NCBI GenBank assembly: GCA_963682175.1
Contig: OY821777.1
Coordinates: 3,737,501 to 3,801,500 of the forward strand
Direction: 5' to 3'
Origin: Triglochin maritima
Taxonomy: Eukaryota > Streptophyta > Magnoliopsida > Alismatales > Juncaginaceae
Length of the DNA stretch: 64,000 nucleotides
Shown: positions 36,401-47,907 of the stretch, piece after piece
Layout of the letters: every line of letters begins with the position of its first letter
How positions within the stretch are numbered: position 1 is the stretch's first letter
Program-made: the position numbers and the translations under genes
Notes under the pieces: model-generated
What the model saw: the letters and a program-made list of their open reading frames with translations, nothing else
Told to the model about the DNA's origin: nothing
Database searches by the model: none

Positions 36401-39111
36401 TGGAGTTTTTAATTTAAGGAAATAAGTTGTTGGAACAACTATACATCAAAATTGTTCTTTTATTTATTGAATATGTTATCTTATTGTTCATTAAATTTAT
36501 CACTAATTCAGCCAGCACGTTGTTCTGTATGAACTTACGTCTGACTGTCACTTGTAGTCTATTTTATAAATAACTGTGCATGTAATTCACATTTTACCAT
36601 CATTATTTTTGGAAAGTGCTTTTGTTTATATTTCTGTAACTTGAACTTGTGTATGTATCATTGATTTTTCAATCCTTTTTTCTAAGGGTCTTTAGATGAA
36701 TATCTGGTAATTTAATTCTCTCTATTTGATATTAACACATCACTTTTCAATTTCCAAGAAATCAACTTTTGATATAAACTTTATGATGTTACACAGACTG
36801 GAAAAAGAGTCGCAAACATCCTGAAACATCTTTTTCCCGTACCTAAGTCGGATTCCAAACGCATTATGTCCTTCATTAACCAGTCAGACACCATCTTATT
36901 CAGGTTCGTACTTATTTTGTCCCTTGTTTCAGCATTTGCATATCTATGTCTTTGTGTACTTGTGGTACTTTAGCTCCTTTATTTATCAAGCAAAAAAGAT
37001 AGTTGGCTGATTGGCTCTCTTATGTGTCGGCACCTAGTATGCCACTATCATGTGAAACAAGTTCCTTACTTTTCCTTTCCATTCAGTAAATAGTTCCATC
37101 ACTGTATTGAAGAAAAGCTAAATGTTTTAACAACACATTATGTATCGATTATTTTTACTTTTCTTTTCATTCCAAGAAACAAGTCCCGAAATTCAGGGAA
37201 TAATGATCATCTTGGGGATGTCAATTGGAAACAACCTCACTGTTTTACAGTGGTAGGATTGCGTACATCCGACCCCCCTTACCTCGCTTAGGCGGGGGCC
37301 TCTTCTGAGACATTGTGGTTATGTTGATGTTGATGTAATGATCATCTTGGGGATAAAAGGATAACAGTAACTGTCATTTATGCCATACCACTTCATCATT
37401 AAAGGTAATTAGTTTACCTACATGTATGACACAACTTATATCCACTGTTCTGAAAACCGGACCGAACCGGCCGGTTGGACCGGTTCCTCCGTGAACCGGA
37501 GGCCTGTCCGGTCCGGGAATGCTGCAAAAACCGGATTTGAAGCGAACCGTGTTGGACCGGAGGTTCAACCGGTTGAACTGGTTCAACCAGACGGTCAGAC
37601 CAACGGTTCTTGACAATCGAGTACCCGGTTACCCGGATCCGAAAAGAAAACACAAAAAAACCCAACCCTTACCCTTTTGCCCGAAACTGTCCTTTCCCCT
37701 GAACCCAAAACCCACCTCTCCCTAACGTCTACTCTCCCCTCTCACTGTCGTCGGGCCTCCGGCCACCTTCGACCAAGACACCCATGGTTTTGGTTTTTGT
37801 TGGATCTGGTGTTGGAGGAAGGGGAGAGGAGAGGAGGTGTTGGAGGGGAAGAGAGATGGGAGCAGGAAGGGGAGAGGAGGGAGGCGTTGGAGGGGAAGAT
37901 AGATTTTTGTTGAGTGGATTTGTGGGTGGAGGTGTTTAGGGTTTTTGTTTGTTTGTGGGTTTTTTAAGAAAACAGCCTGCAAATGTTGATATTGGAGATG
38001 TTTTGAAGATTTTGTCTTAATAAATAAGACATATATATAATATGTATATATGACGTCATGCTGACGTCACCTGTTCAACCGGTTCGATTCGGTTCAACCT
38101 TTGACGTTGCTGGTTCGACGTCCGGTTTGGTTCTGAAATCCTTGCATATATCATATCTTTTAGCTGGTACAGAGGGACTTGGGTTTGTGTCCCGCCTAAT
38201 CAATCAATAAAATTAGCCCTTTCCGACCATAAAAAAACCTAGCTTGAGAGGACGATGAGACCATTAAAAAATAAAAAGTATATAAATTTAAGTATCACAT
38301 GTTTTGGGTAAATAATATAGAGTTTCTAGAAGACAGCCTAGCCTTCTACCCTGTGTACCCTCTTTAGTGGATGTAAAGAAGGTAGAACAAGTCCCAAGTC
38401 ATACTCTCACTCGAAAGGAACAATTTAGCCATTTATTGTAAAGTATAAGGTGGTCTTATCATTCTAGTGCTTGGCATTTTAAATTATAACAAAAAATCTT
38501 CAATTCCTGCCAGTTCCAGATATAAATATTTGGCATCTTTTTTCCCCACGACTTGCATGTGCTGTGTACGTGTGGTAATAGAAGGTTGAAGCCTAGAACA
38601 TACAAAGATTTGAAAGCTTGACTTGTTGCCACAATAGTACGGTGTAATTTTGTTTAAGCTGTATACTTCTTACCTGCAGGCATCATGTCTATGAGCAACG
38701 AGGAGGCCCTGAATCAATTGAGCTAAAAGAAGTTGGCCCACGGTTTGATTTGAATATATATAAGGTAACTTGGATGTCCACGGTTTGTATTTCAAAGATA
38801 AGGCTCTGGGTCAAGGATTATATGTTTATAATTTTTTTGAGTCAAACCGGCAAAGGTCATTCCATTACTAGATAAAGTTCATGCTCTTTGTGAAACCACA
38901 TCCAAGCTATAGTTGAAATTATAAAATGGTGGTTTGAAGTGTTCCTAATGATTGACTATCATTTTCCTGTATATGTCTGCAGATCAAATTAGGGACGTAT
39001 GAACAAGCTGAAGCTCCAAATGAGTGGGTTTTGACAGCATTCACAAACTCGGCCAAGAAAAGGAGAATACTCAGCGAAGATGACGACAAAAAGAAAAATC
39101 GAACTGACTGA
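33432..39111 (+). CDS. IMP4: IMP4, U3 snoRNP Brix-domain protein
   Basis: Nine exons: 33432-33543, 33617-33700, 34806-34915, 35005-35055, 35993-36136, 36226-36315, 36797-36903, 38680-38764, 38983-39111; all joins are in phase and give 303 residues (human IMP4 is 291). The N-terminus is basic and helical (RRNIRERREYLYRKSLEGR). The Brix domain follows: ILITTSRDPSQPLTQFAKEL, FTDVMLVHEHRGKPDGL, SHLPFGPTAYFGLSNV, VTRHDIKDKK, and GPESIELKEVGPRFDL. The lysine-rich tail KKRRILSEDDDKKKNR fits nucleolar location. IMP4 works with IMP3 and MPP10 in the small-subunit processome for 18S rRNA maturation. Intron 7 (36904-38679) has taken up a SINE and a hAT-like element without loss of the gene. Confidence 0.95.
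37220..37335 (+). mobile_element. SINE in IMP4 intron 7 with a 19-bp TSD
   Basis: The body (ttggaaacaacctcactg ... gcgtacatccgacc ... cttaggcgggggcctc ... gttatgttgatgttgatg) matches the 3' half of plant Au/TS-type SINEs. The perfect duplication taatgatcatcttggggat lies at 37201-37219 and 37336-37354. At 116 bp the copy is 5'-truncated. It is in the sense orientation of IMP4. Confidence 0.9.
37443..38144. mobile_element. hAT-like element (CCGGTTGAAC type) in IMP4 intron 7
   Basis: It begins cactgttctgaaaaccggac and ends ggtttggttctgaaatccttg (inverse-related). Flanks cttatatc (37435-37442) and catatatc (38145-38152) match at 7 of 8. The subterminal parts are rich in accggttcaaccgg words; the centre (37640-38040) is unique, C-rich then G-rich, with no recognised protein. 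Confidence 0.75.
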
Positions 39112-39229
39112 TTTTTTTGTTTGTTTTCTTTTGTAGTTTTAACTGAAGCAACGTCATACAACTTGCAATTGCATTGTAAGTTGGCATGTTGCACCATTGA
39201 AATTTGAGTTGTATATTAACCCGCAAAGT

Positions 39230-41660
39230 TATAAGGTTGGGCTTAAATCTATTATCCGAAATGACATTGATCGAAACAATTTTGGGACCCGGTTGAAATG
39301 TGTTAATTCTTTTCCAGATATCCAAATTAATGATTTTGTAGAAAAATCGGAACTACTTAAATTCCCTGCTATTTGAATGAAATTACCATTTGCACCCCTA
39401 GCGCCATTGTCCCTCTGGTTTGAGATTTTTTTTGGAACGATTAGGGATTGAGCTAGGTTGAGGTTAATAGTTGCACGATAATACCATAATTTTTCGGCGT
39501 ACACGGTATAAAAAAAAGGTGATCGGCCGTTTCTGGCTCAATACCGCAAATTACTCTAGTAGGATTTAGAGGGTTTTTCCTCTTAATGAGCATTGAGCAC
39601 ATCCTTACTAAGTATTTTCTATTCATGTATGATGTAGCAGCCAATTCCAAAGTTTGACTTTGGGTGGGCAAGGAGCCTTCCAAACATCCTTCGTTAGTTG
39701 GTACCTCTCCCCACCATCTTTGAATAATCGATACAAGCTTTTGATCGGGAATTTACCAGATTTTGTCAAGATCCAGTTTCTTTTATCAGAGATATTAGTA
39801 GGTGAAAAGGCTAGATAGGCTTGATATAACCTTAGTTCTTGATCATTGTCTAGTTCACAACCTTGATTTAAGGCTAGCCCTAGCCATTCTCAAGTACATG
39901 GTTCGTTATCGAAAAAATCAGCTAGCGAGATCCATGGTTGTTTTGCCATTTCAAAAATATCAGTTTAGCTAGGATGGTCGTTCCAAACCATATGTCAAAC
40001 CATACCATTGTGTGTCGGCCCGAGCCCATAGAAATTTTGCTAAATTGACACAATGTTGAATCCCGATTCGCAAGTCCTTGAAGAAAGGAGAACATGCACT
40101 ATCTTGTTTGGGTAAGATGCCCATGGTTGATCTTGGATGATTGTGCTTCTCCTTGATAATCCTTTGATAGACACCTGGAGTATTGCTCAGAAGGTCCCAA
40201 AGTTTTTTAAGCCTCATGCATAAACTAAATTCTTCGGCGTCTATTATATCTACTCCCCCAAGTATTTTGGACGACAAACACACTTCCATTTTATTAAGTT
40301 TTTTACTCGTGAGAAATCTGCTGTCCCATTCAAGAGGAAGTTGCGTTGTATTTGTTCTATCTCCTTGGATATCCCTTTTGACATTTTCATCCCACTCATA
40401 TAATACGAGGCAATTAGCGTAAGAATTGCATTGATTTGCCCGCCCCGTCATAGAGAGAACTTTTGTTTTCCAACTTTCAATCTTAGCTTTCATTTTTGCT
40501 AAGATTGGGTTTCATAAATTGTTCGGACTTTTGTCAAAGCCTTTTTCGGGCCGAATCTGGGAGGGGTAGTCCTAGATAGGTGAAAGGTAATTTCTCGTGT
40601 TCGGATCCCAGAATCAATTGGTAATTGGAAATCATATTGTAGGACTCGGAGAAATTGATATTTAGCCCGGATATATTTGGAACATTATCAATATTCGATT
40701 TATATATATAATATTTTCTTGTGACGGACTGAGAAAGAGTATAATGTCATCTGCAAATTGCAGGTTCATGACTTGTTCCCCTGAGTCTCCCATTGTGATC
40801 CCCTGAATAAGGTTATTTCTCATCCTAAGATGAAGCATAAGCCGTAGGAAGTTGGCTACCACCAAGAAAAGTAAAAGAGATAATGAATCGCCTTGTCTTA
40901 GTCCATTTTGGCTTGGGAAATAACCTTCAGAGGTCCCATTTATAAGGACGGATGTTGTAGATGTAGAGATACAGAATTCGATCCAATCACACAAAGTTCT
41001 AGGGCAGCCCAAACCTTAGAAGATTTGCCAAGGGGAAGCTCCAGTCAAATTTATCAAATGCTTTTTCGAAGTCAGGTTTTAGAATTATTTGAGTTTTCTT
41101 TCTCGTATGCAAGCAGTGTGCAACTTCCTTAGGAGGTGTTTGGTTGGCTGGGATGAAATGGAATGAAATGAGAATCTCATACCAGGCTGGAATGAATTCT
41201 CATTCTATGGTAGGTAAGTAATGTTCTAATTCCTAGGTATGGGCTGCAATGGATTCTAATTCTGGGTCCAAAATAAACAAACCAAACACCAGAATGGAAT
41301 GAAATCCATTCCATTCCAGGTACCCCCAACCAAACACCTCCTTAGTTGCAATCACAATGTCCATGATCTGCCTTCCCGGAAGGAAATCTGATTGTGTTTT
41401 GAGAATTACATCTTGTATTCATTTTGAAAGACGGCTGGCCAGTGCTTTGACCCATATTTTGTAAGTACTTTCAAGTAAGGAAAATGGAAAACGGTCTTCC
41501 CACTCCATAGAGACGAGGAAGCGATCTAATTGAGCCCATAAAGGTTTACTTTGCATGTTCGTCTAGGTGTAGTTGAGATTATTGGAGCCTAAATCAATTA
41601 GAACATTTTGCTCTATAAAGTCATCAAACATTTGTGACGATGGTTCATGTCGAGTAGATA
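39230..41660 (-). pseudogene. Decayed L1-type LINE (reverse transcriptase and zf-RVT remnants)
   Basis: On the minus strand, from about 41520: DRFLVSMEWEDRFPFSLLES, FLPGRQIMDIVIATKE, LKPDFEKAFDKFDWSF, NGLRQGDSLSLLLFLVVANF and QFADDIILFLS (the FADD catalytic motif), then a connection segment at 40493-39969 and a zf-RVT-like CGIEPETADHLFF at about 39510-39560. Stops and frameshifts break it, and part of the RT region before FLPGRQ is missing. It lies just downstream of IMP4. Confidence 0.85.
41132..41341. mobile_element. Tourist-like MITE (PIF/Harbinger type) nested in the LINE
   Basis: Perfect 16-bp inverted ends ggaggtgtttggttgg / ccaaccaaacacctcc, flanked by tta on both sides (41129-41131, 41342-41344), the classic target of PIF/Harbinger elements. 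The interior is built of ggaatgaaat/attccattcc words. The LINE reading (IATKE|VAHCLHTRKK) continues on both sides, so the MITE came later. Confidence 0.85.
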
Positions 41661-41714
41661 CGTTAGACCTCTCTGCTTGATGCCTTAATTAGACCTTTCT
41701 ATTCATTCTCATTT

Positions 41715-42755
41715 CGCTGCATTTAACAAAAGACTTTTCGCGTGATGTCATTACAAAACAACTTTTTTCACTTTATACCATCATTATACTACTATTTGTC
41801 ATTGCTTTTAACTACTAATTAGTCTAATGCATTGTAAAAGTGGCTTCCACTGTTTCACACAAACGCCACCACTTTTTCGATAAAAGGGTAAATTGCAACC
41901 ACCCCCTTAACTTCTAATATTTTGGAAATGAAACCAAAATTTTCTCAAAATTAGAATGAAGGAAATGAACCCCCCCGCCTCACCTTTTTCACGAACTCCA
42001 CAACCCCTCTTCCCATGCCATCACCATCCTAAAAAATGCTCGTCGGAGTCCGAACTCTCCCCATTCGCCGCCTCCTCAGCAAAGCCTCCACCACTCCCAA
42101 TCTGGACCTAAATGCCTAACTCGAAGCCTTTGCCAAGTGGATGGCCATGGTGGGCCTCAAACCCCACCACCACATTGGTCCGCAACCCCTCTTTCCTCTT
42201 CTACTTCCTTTAATTTCTCATTCTCCCGATTTTCAGTTCGATCGCCGCTCTCTAGGTCTCCGGGGGCGCCGACAAAGTCAAGCTCTGCGTTCTCACGGCG
42301 GAGTGGAAAAAGAAGGGTTTGGGTTTGGGGTTGGAGAGTGGCGGCGATGGGTCTGGCTTCGTTAATGGACTTCTTGGGATTGTTGTGGATCACAAGTTGA
42401 GGGGTTCGAATTGTAATGTATTTTCTTTTGGATTTGTGTTGGGACTGGTTTCGAATTGCATTCTGTGAATCTTGATTCAAAATTTAATCTGATTGGTTGT
42501 TACAACGTGGATGTTAGTTTTTGTGTTTTTTTTGTCTTTCATTCTAATTTTGAGAAATTGTTGGTTTCGTTTTCAAAATATTAGTAGTTAAAGGGTAGTT
42601 GCAATTTGCCCTTTTAACGGAAAATGTGATGACATTAGTGTGAAATAGTGAGCCGTTTTTACGATGACATTAAACTAATTAGTGATAAAAAGTAACGACA
42701 TTAAGACAAATACTGATGCCGTCGTGAAATAGAATAAATTATTTTGCAGCGGGAG
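41715..42755. mobile_element. Probable Pack-MULE carrying gene fragments
   Basis: Long inverted ends of about 220-250 bp (left about 41715-41965, right about 42535-42755). Paired words include taattagtctaatg/cattaaactaatta, aaaagggtaaattgcaac/gttgcaatttgccctttt and ctcaaaattagaatga/tcattctaattttgag. The interior (41966-42530) is GC-rich and gene-like: MLVGVRTLPIRRLLSKASTT at 42036 resembles a mitochondrial presequence, and GADKVKLCVLTAEWKKKG at about 42265 follows an intron-like cccgattttcag. No transposase. The donor gene is not recognised and target duplications are unclear. Confidence 0.6.
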
Positions 42756-42969
42756 CAGAAAAAAAACTCTTAAACAAACCCCAATTCGGCTCCCCCTCCA
42801 ACTAAATCTCCACCAATGCCCACCGGGCACGTCACCTCACCCAACCGTCCCCAGTTCCCCGCGGGACACTGTACCGGATCTCCCAACGAACCAACCAAAA
42901 GTCTTCTCCCCCAAGAAAAAAAAATCGCGAGTACGAACGACTTCGAGTCTGCGTGGGAGCGAGAGAGAG

Positions 42970-45900
42970 ATGAGGTCGAGCTATGGGAGACTTCTGGTTG
43001 GATCGGTCCTGCGGGGGGTGGAGACGGGAGGAGTGGCACGGATCGGGGCGTTGGGGTCGCGATCGCTGAGTTCGGTGGCGCCTCCGGTGAAGTCGAAGGA
43101 GGAGAAGGAGAAGGAGGGGTCGGTGACGGTGTCGAGCTACTGGGGCGTGACGAGGAAGGGCGTGACCAAGGACGATGGCTCGGCTTGGCCGTGGAATTGC
43201 TTCATGGTCAGCGCCAATGCCTTTGAAGTTCGATCCTTTGGGTTTTCGGCGTTCGAAGCGCTGGTTTTGGTTTTGATCGCCTAATGGGGGAGGACATTAG
43301 GAAACTAAGGGGTTTTTTAGCAAGTAAAAGGGAGGTTTTTTGGTGTTCCAAATAATTGGGAGGTGTTTTGAGGATTTCTTCCAATAAAGTCGGAGGTGTT
43401 TCTGGGGAGGTTGATATGCGTATTTAAAGTCTACTTCGCGCTTTTTGAAAGTTTTTAGAACAATTACTTGTAAAGGTATCTAAGTTTTAAGTGTACTGAT
43501 TATGTTATGCTAATGACAATTAGTGTATTAGACTGCTGGATTCCCAATTGAGTTTGCTATTGCTATGTGACAAGTTGGCCTTAAAACTTCCTAATTGAAT
43601 TTTGTAATATTCTGTGATCAAACCGACGAAGAGTTTAGATCATTGTGTAAGGAGTTCAATGACCATGACAGATTGATAATGAATCTTCAATTCGGGATTG
43701 GTTTTAAAAGGGTAATGTAGTATCCAAGCCTTTGAGGTGATGAATTAGGGAACTGACGTGTTCACGTTTCTCCCCTTTATTGACATTATATCAACTGAAA
43801 CAGTCAATCTCTGAGAACAATTTTGATATGTAAACATTGTAAAAACAATAACAACTTAATAATAATTATACTTTGTTTTCTTAGTCTTGTACACCATGGT
43901 TTGTTAAAAGAGTTGGGTTCCGTATATGATATAGTTTGTTATCGATTTGCTCTAAAATTAGCATCTGACATATTGTTTGAACCTTTTTTCTAATATATAG
44001 CCATCGGAGACCTACAATGCAGATCTTTCAATAGACCTGGAAAAGCACCACATGCCGAAGAACTTTACAGACAAATTTGCCTACAGGACAGTGAAGATCC
44101 TAAGAATTCCTACTGATGTCTTTTTCCAGGTCAACTGTTTAACCTTCTACAGTTTTTGGAACCCATTATTTTCTTAATAATTGTATTCCCAATATCAATG
44201 CTGTTTGACTTTTATAATCTTGTTCATCTCTAATAAGAGTCGGGCTAATTTTATTCTGAGAGGAAACCATGTTATCTCGGCAATTAAACTTCAGCAATAT
44301 GGTACTGAAGATTGGGGTCTGTGAGTAAGCAGATCTCATATGTGTATTGCATTCTCTTCACAAGGCATGTAAAGCTTAGGTTTTGCCTGCTGAATGTTTT
44401 AAGATTTATCTATCAAACACATATCTGTAAACATTAGCTTTGATGCATCTTTTTGTACATACTTTTGATGACTCCACCGTGTTTATTCAACCACAGAGGC
44501 GTTATGGTTGTCGTGCTATGATGCTGGAAACAGTTGCAGCTGTCCCAGGAATGGTAGGAGGAATGCTCCTTCACCTGAAGTCCCTGCGCAAGTTCCAGCA
44601 GAGTGGTGGATGGATCAAGGCCTTGCTAGAAGAAGCAGAAAATGAAAGGATGCATCTTATGACTATGGTTGAAATTGTCCAACCTAAGTGGTTTGAAAGG
44701 GTGCTGGTTCTGACTGTGCAAGGAGTCTTCTTCAATGCCTTCTTTGTTCTCTATCTGCTTTCGCCCAAGCTTGCACATAGAATTGTTGGCTACTTGGAGG
44801 AGGAAGCCATACATTCCTATACCGAGTTCTTGAAGGATATTGATAGTGGGGCCATCGAAAATGTACCAGCTCCTGCTATTGCTATTGACTATTGGAGGCT
44901 CCCAAAAGATGCTACTCTGAGGGATGTCATTGTTGTTATCCGAGCAGATGAGGCCCATCATCGGGATGTCAACCATTTTGCATCTGTTAGTCCTGATCTT
45001 TATCTCTTGGCATTTCCCTTACACTTGTCCAGTTATGTGCTGGTTGCATGATTAACGTAGATAAATTATGCGCTAGATGCTATCTCTCTTTATTCTTTAA
45101 CAATGGTTAATGTAACGTTCCACTCCGAACTCCTCATCAAGCCCGAGTCCAGTCCGTTACCCATGAATCCATTGTCCCACAACATCTATCTATTATCACA
45201 AAACTTAAGTTGATTGGTTATTGTACTAGTAGACTCATGTCTTTATATTCCACACTACTAATTTGTTATTAATAGATATGAGACTTAACTTTGGGGTGTT
45301 GCAACCTACCCACTTGAACACCTGACGTCCTCGTCAAGGTCAAATTTCATCAATCAAGCGTTACCGAATTTTAGAGGTAACTCCCATTATTCTGGTTGGT
45401 CAAGGTTCTGATACCATTTTTAACATCCTGTCCCCGAACCCGCATCGAGCCTGAGTCCAGTTTGTCACCCATGAGTCCACTGTCCCACAACACCCACCTA
45501 TAACAGTAAAACTTAAGTTGGTTGGTTATTGTATTAGTAAACTCATGTTTTTATATCCTACACTACTGATTTCTTATTGGCCGATGTTGGACTAAACTTT
45601 GGGATGTTACGGTTAATCTTCTATCTTTGAGGTAATTCACATACACAAGCATATGCATTACTAGGGTCATACTTGGTTTGAAATGAAACCAACATAGGCA
45701 ACTTAAATTATTTTTCGATGCTTCTACTGGATTACAATTTTGAAATGAAAGTAGTCTGTGATGGTAAAAATTGACCAAGTATAGTATGGACCTTTACCGA
45801 AAAAGTATTAGTATGGACATGGATGCTTCTACTGGAGTCTGGAGTACAGCCAAGATAAGAATGTTGTCAGTAATTTTCGACATATAGAGGGATTTGTATG

Positions 45901-46260
45901 TCATTGAGGTTTTAGTCTTTATCTACATCATTGTAGTTGGCTTATGTTTATATACTGTGAAAATTGAAACTTGGCCATGCACTTTTGCAATTCTAACACC
46001 AATAGTTATACTTAGTGTTGGTTATTCTACATAGAATCATAACAAGTATTTGTTTAGGCGTTTTTTCCTGTTAAAATTGGTACTGTCTAATGTCTATATT
46101 CACCAACTGAAAGATTAGCTAATTCATTAGTTATACAGATACCTTAGATGTTTATTGTTGCATCTTTATCATGTCTGATTTGTGTTTCTTCTGGTGCCAG
46201 GACATTCATTTCCAAGGCAAAGAATTGAGGGAGGCTCCTGCTCCTGTTGGTTACCACTAG
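42970..46260 (+). CDS. AOX2: Mitochondrial alternative oxidase, AOX2-like
   Basis: Four exons, 42970-43206, 44001-44129 (129 nt), 44497-44985 (489 nt) and 46201-46260 (57 nt plus stop), the canonical plant AOX pattern; 304 residues. The N-terminus ([16 protein letters not shown], Arg-rich, no acids) is a mitochondrial presequence, short for the family. It oxidises ubiquinol and reduces oxygen to water, bypassing complexes III and IV on the inner membrane. Di-iron ligands are all present: E133 (MLETV), E172 and H175 (ENERMH), E223 (LEEEAIHSY), E274 and H277 ([11 protein letters not shown]). Both regulatory cysteines are kept, C77 (WPWNCF) and C127 (RRYGC), with the usual spacing of 50. [13 protein letters not shown] and the [13 protein letters not shown] stretch suggest AOX2 rather than AOX1. 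Intron 3 holds a TRIM retrotransposon. Confidence 0.93.
45111..45611 (-). mobile_element. TRIM retrotransposon in AOX intron 3
   Basis: Two LTRs of about 193 bp (45111-45303 and about 45419-45611) in the same direction enclose about 115 bp. Read on the minus strand, the primer site tggtatcagaacc (45416-45404), complementary to initiator tRNA-Met, follows the 5' LTR, and a purine-rich aagtgggtaggt precedes the 3' LTR, which runs TG...CA. The 5-bp duplication gttaa flanks it (45106-45110, 45612-45616). No coding capacity. LTRs differ at roughly a quarter of sites by eye, so it is old. It lies antisense to AOX. Confidence 0.85.
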
Positions 46261-47560
46261 TCCTTTTTAACAAGTTGATGTACTTTGAAGCATTTGTTCT
46301 TAGCTTGATCAATTGCATATCATGTTCCACGACTCAGGAAACAAAACAAGATGCATTTGAAACTGGGAGATGTTTGTTTTCGTTTCTGTTTCAATTTAAA
46401 TAAGTTCCTCTTTCATTTTCCTCTATTCTGTTTGTCAAGAAAACTAAAAATGTTCTTGAACCATATCATGGGTGTTTTAAATTATATATATGACAGAATG
46501 CAACCTATACTAGAAGGAGTCTCATTTGTTTGTTGAATAGAGTAGCCATTTCTGTTGCTTCGATTGAGAGCAATGATACTGCATTTTTGTAAAATTTGTC
46601 GATTAGCGCGAGCTCGTCAAATTTCTGAACTGATTTGTTGTAAGTAATTTTGGTTGAGCATTGACATTCTGGACCGAGTGGAACCTATAAATGTATTACA
46701 CTTCAATCAAAATTGTTGGTATTTATTTTACTATAAATCCTAATTTTAAGGATACCCTAAATGCTAAGCGTGAAACTTGGTCTAGACTTTGAGGATTTAC
46801 CATTTGAGTCATGACAGGTGGTGATTTGGTAGTAACTAGCGTAGTAATAATCCAATACTATATGTTGCAACTTGCAAGCCGATGATGCAAATCAACTAGA
46901 ACTCTGTTTTTTCAGTGCTCACTTCGGTATAGTAGTCAGTGTGTGAGTCTAGAAGCCTAAAATAAGAAGCCGGTTTGCTTGATCTACAATGAGAAGTTAA
47001 GGACGTGGCATCAATTCGATGAGTCTCTTGAATAGATTAAAGTCAATATATCATGTTCAAGTTCACCAATTAATATGACTCTGTGCACCATGCGGTGCAT
47101 CAAAGGAATTCCATGGTAAATTGAACTCAACAATGGAATCGGCAATCTCACCAAACATAACTCAACCATAGAGTATTCCAACCATGTGTAAGAAAAAATA
47201 TGAGATTTGACTGTTTAGGAAATTTGACAACTAAGTCCTCTTAGAAGAGCATGTTCATTCTATCTTCTAATTTTTCTCGGCTGCGGTTATGTGACTCAGA
47301 GACATAGTTATTACTTATATCCCATGCTACGTCTATATTTTAATTTGCAGACAATTTGAAAAGGATATGCTTCGATAATATTCATCTTAGTAAGAACTAA
47401 TGTTGTGTTGTTAGGTACTTTGGAAACACTTCAAAAGATCATATTCCAATCTTTTTTTAATAAGAGCTAAAGTTCCTAATAACGCTAACGCTGACATCCG
47501 ATGCCACTAACGTAAATTCTAGTAATTCGGAGGGCCTTTCACTCCAAGCAGACGCCGTAC
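46261..47560. other. AOX 3' region and intergenic spacer
   Basis: The AOX 3' UTR probably reaches about 46580. The rest is AT-rich with no supported ORF or recognised repeat. Confidence 0.45.
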
Positions 47561-47568
47561 GGGAACGG

Positions 47569-47640
47569 TATAAATAGAAGCACAGTACCACACAAGTCTT
47601 GGCGCTCTCTCTTTCTCTCTCTCTCTCAAAACACCACCCG
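47569..47640 (+). promoter_or_regulatory. ZYP1 core promoter: TATA box and CT-rich start region
   Basis: TATAAATA at 47569-47576, followed by a ctctctctttctctctctctctct tract at 47606-47628, typical of plant core promoters. The leader to the ATG at 47908 contains ctagggttt telo-box words at 47694 and 47823. Confidence 0.6.
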
Positions 47641-47907
47641 TACCGGAGGGTAGTGCCAGAGCTCAGCCAGTGCGACGAGCGGAGTCCCAAATTCTAGGGT
47701 TTCGAAGCTCCAAACCCTCGATCGGCACGAATCGATCCCTCTCTCCCCCTTCTCTAGGTTTTTCCACCGCCGATTCCTCCCAAACCCCTCGCGCTCCGAC
47801 TTCGAAGTGCTCGATCGCACTTCCTAGGGTTCTAACACCACGTCGTCGTGAACCTGAACGTTTAGGTTTCTATTTTTACGCGTGGAGTCTTATTCGACGA
47901 GTTAGTG

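Noticed and set aside
39390..39400. tgcacccct word as the missing right end of the hAT-like element at 15528
   Set aside because: It is 24 kb away, inside LINE remains, and without matching flanks.
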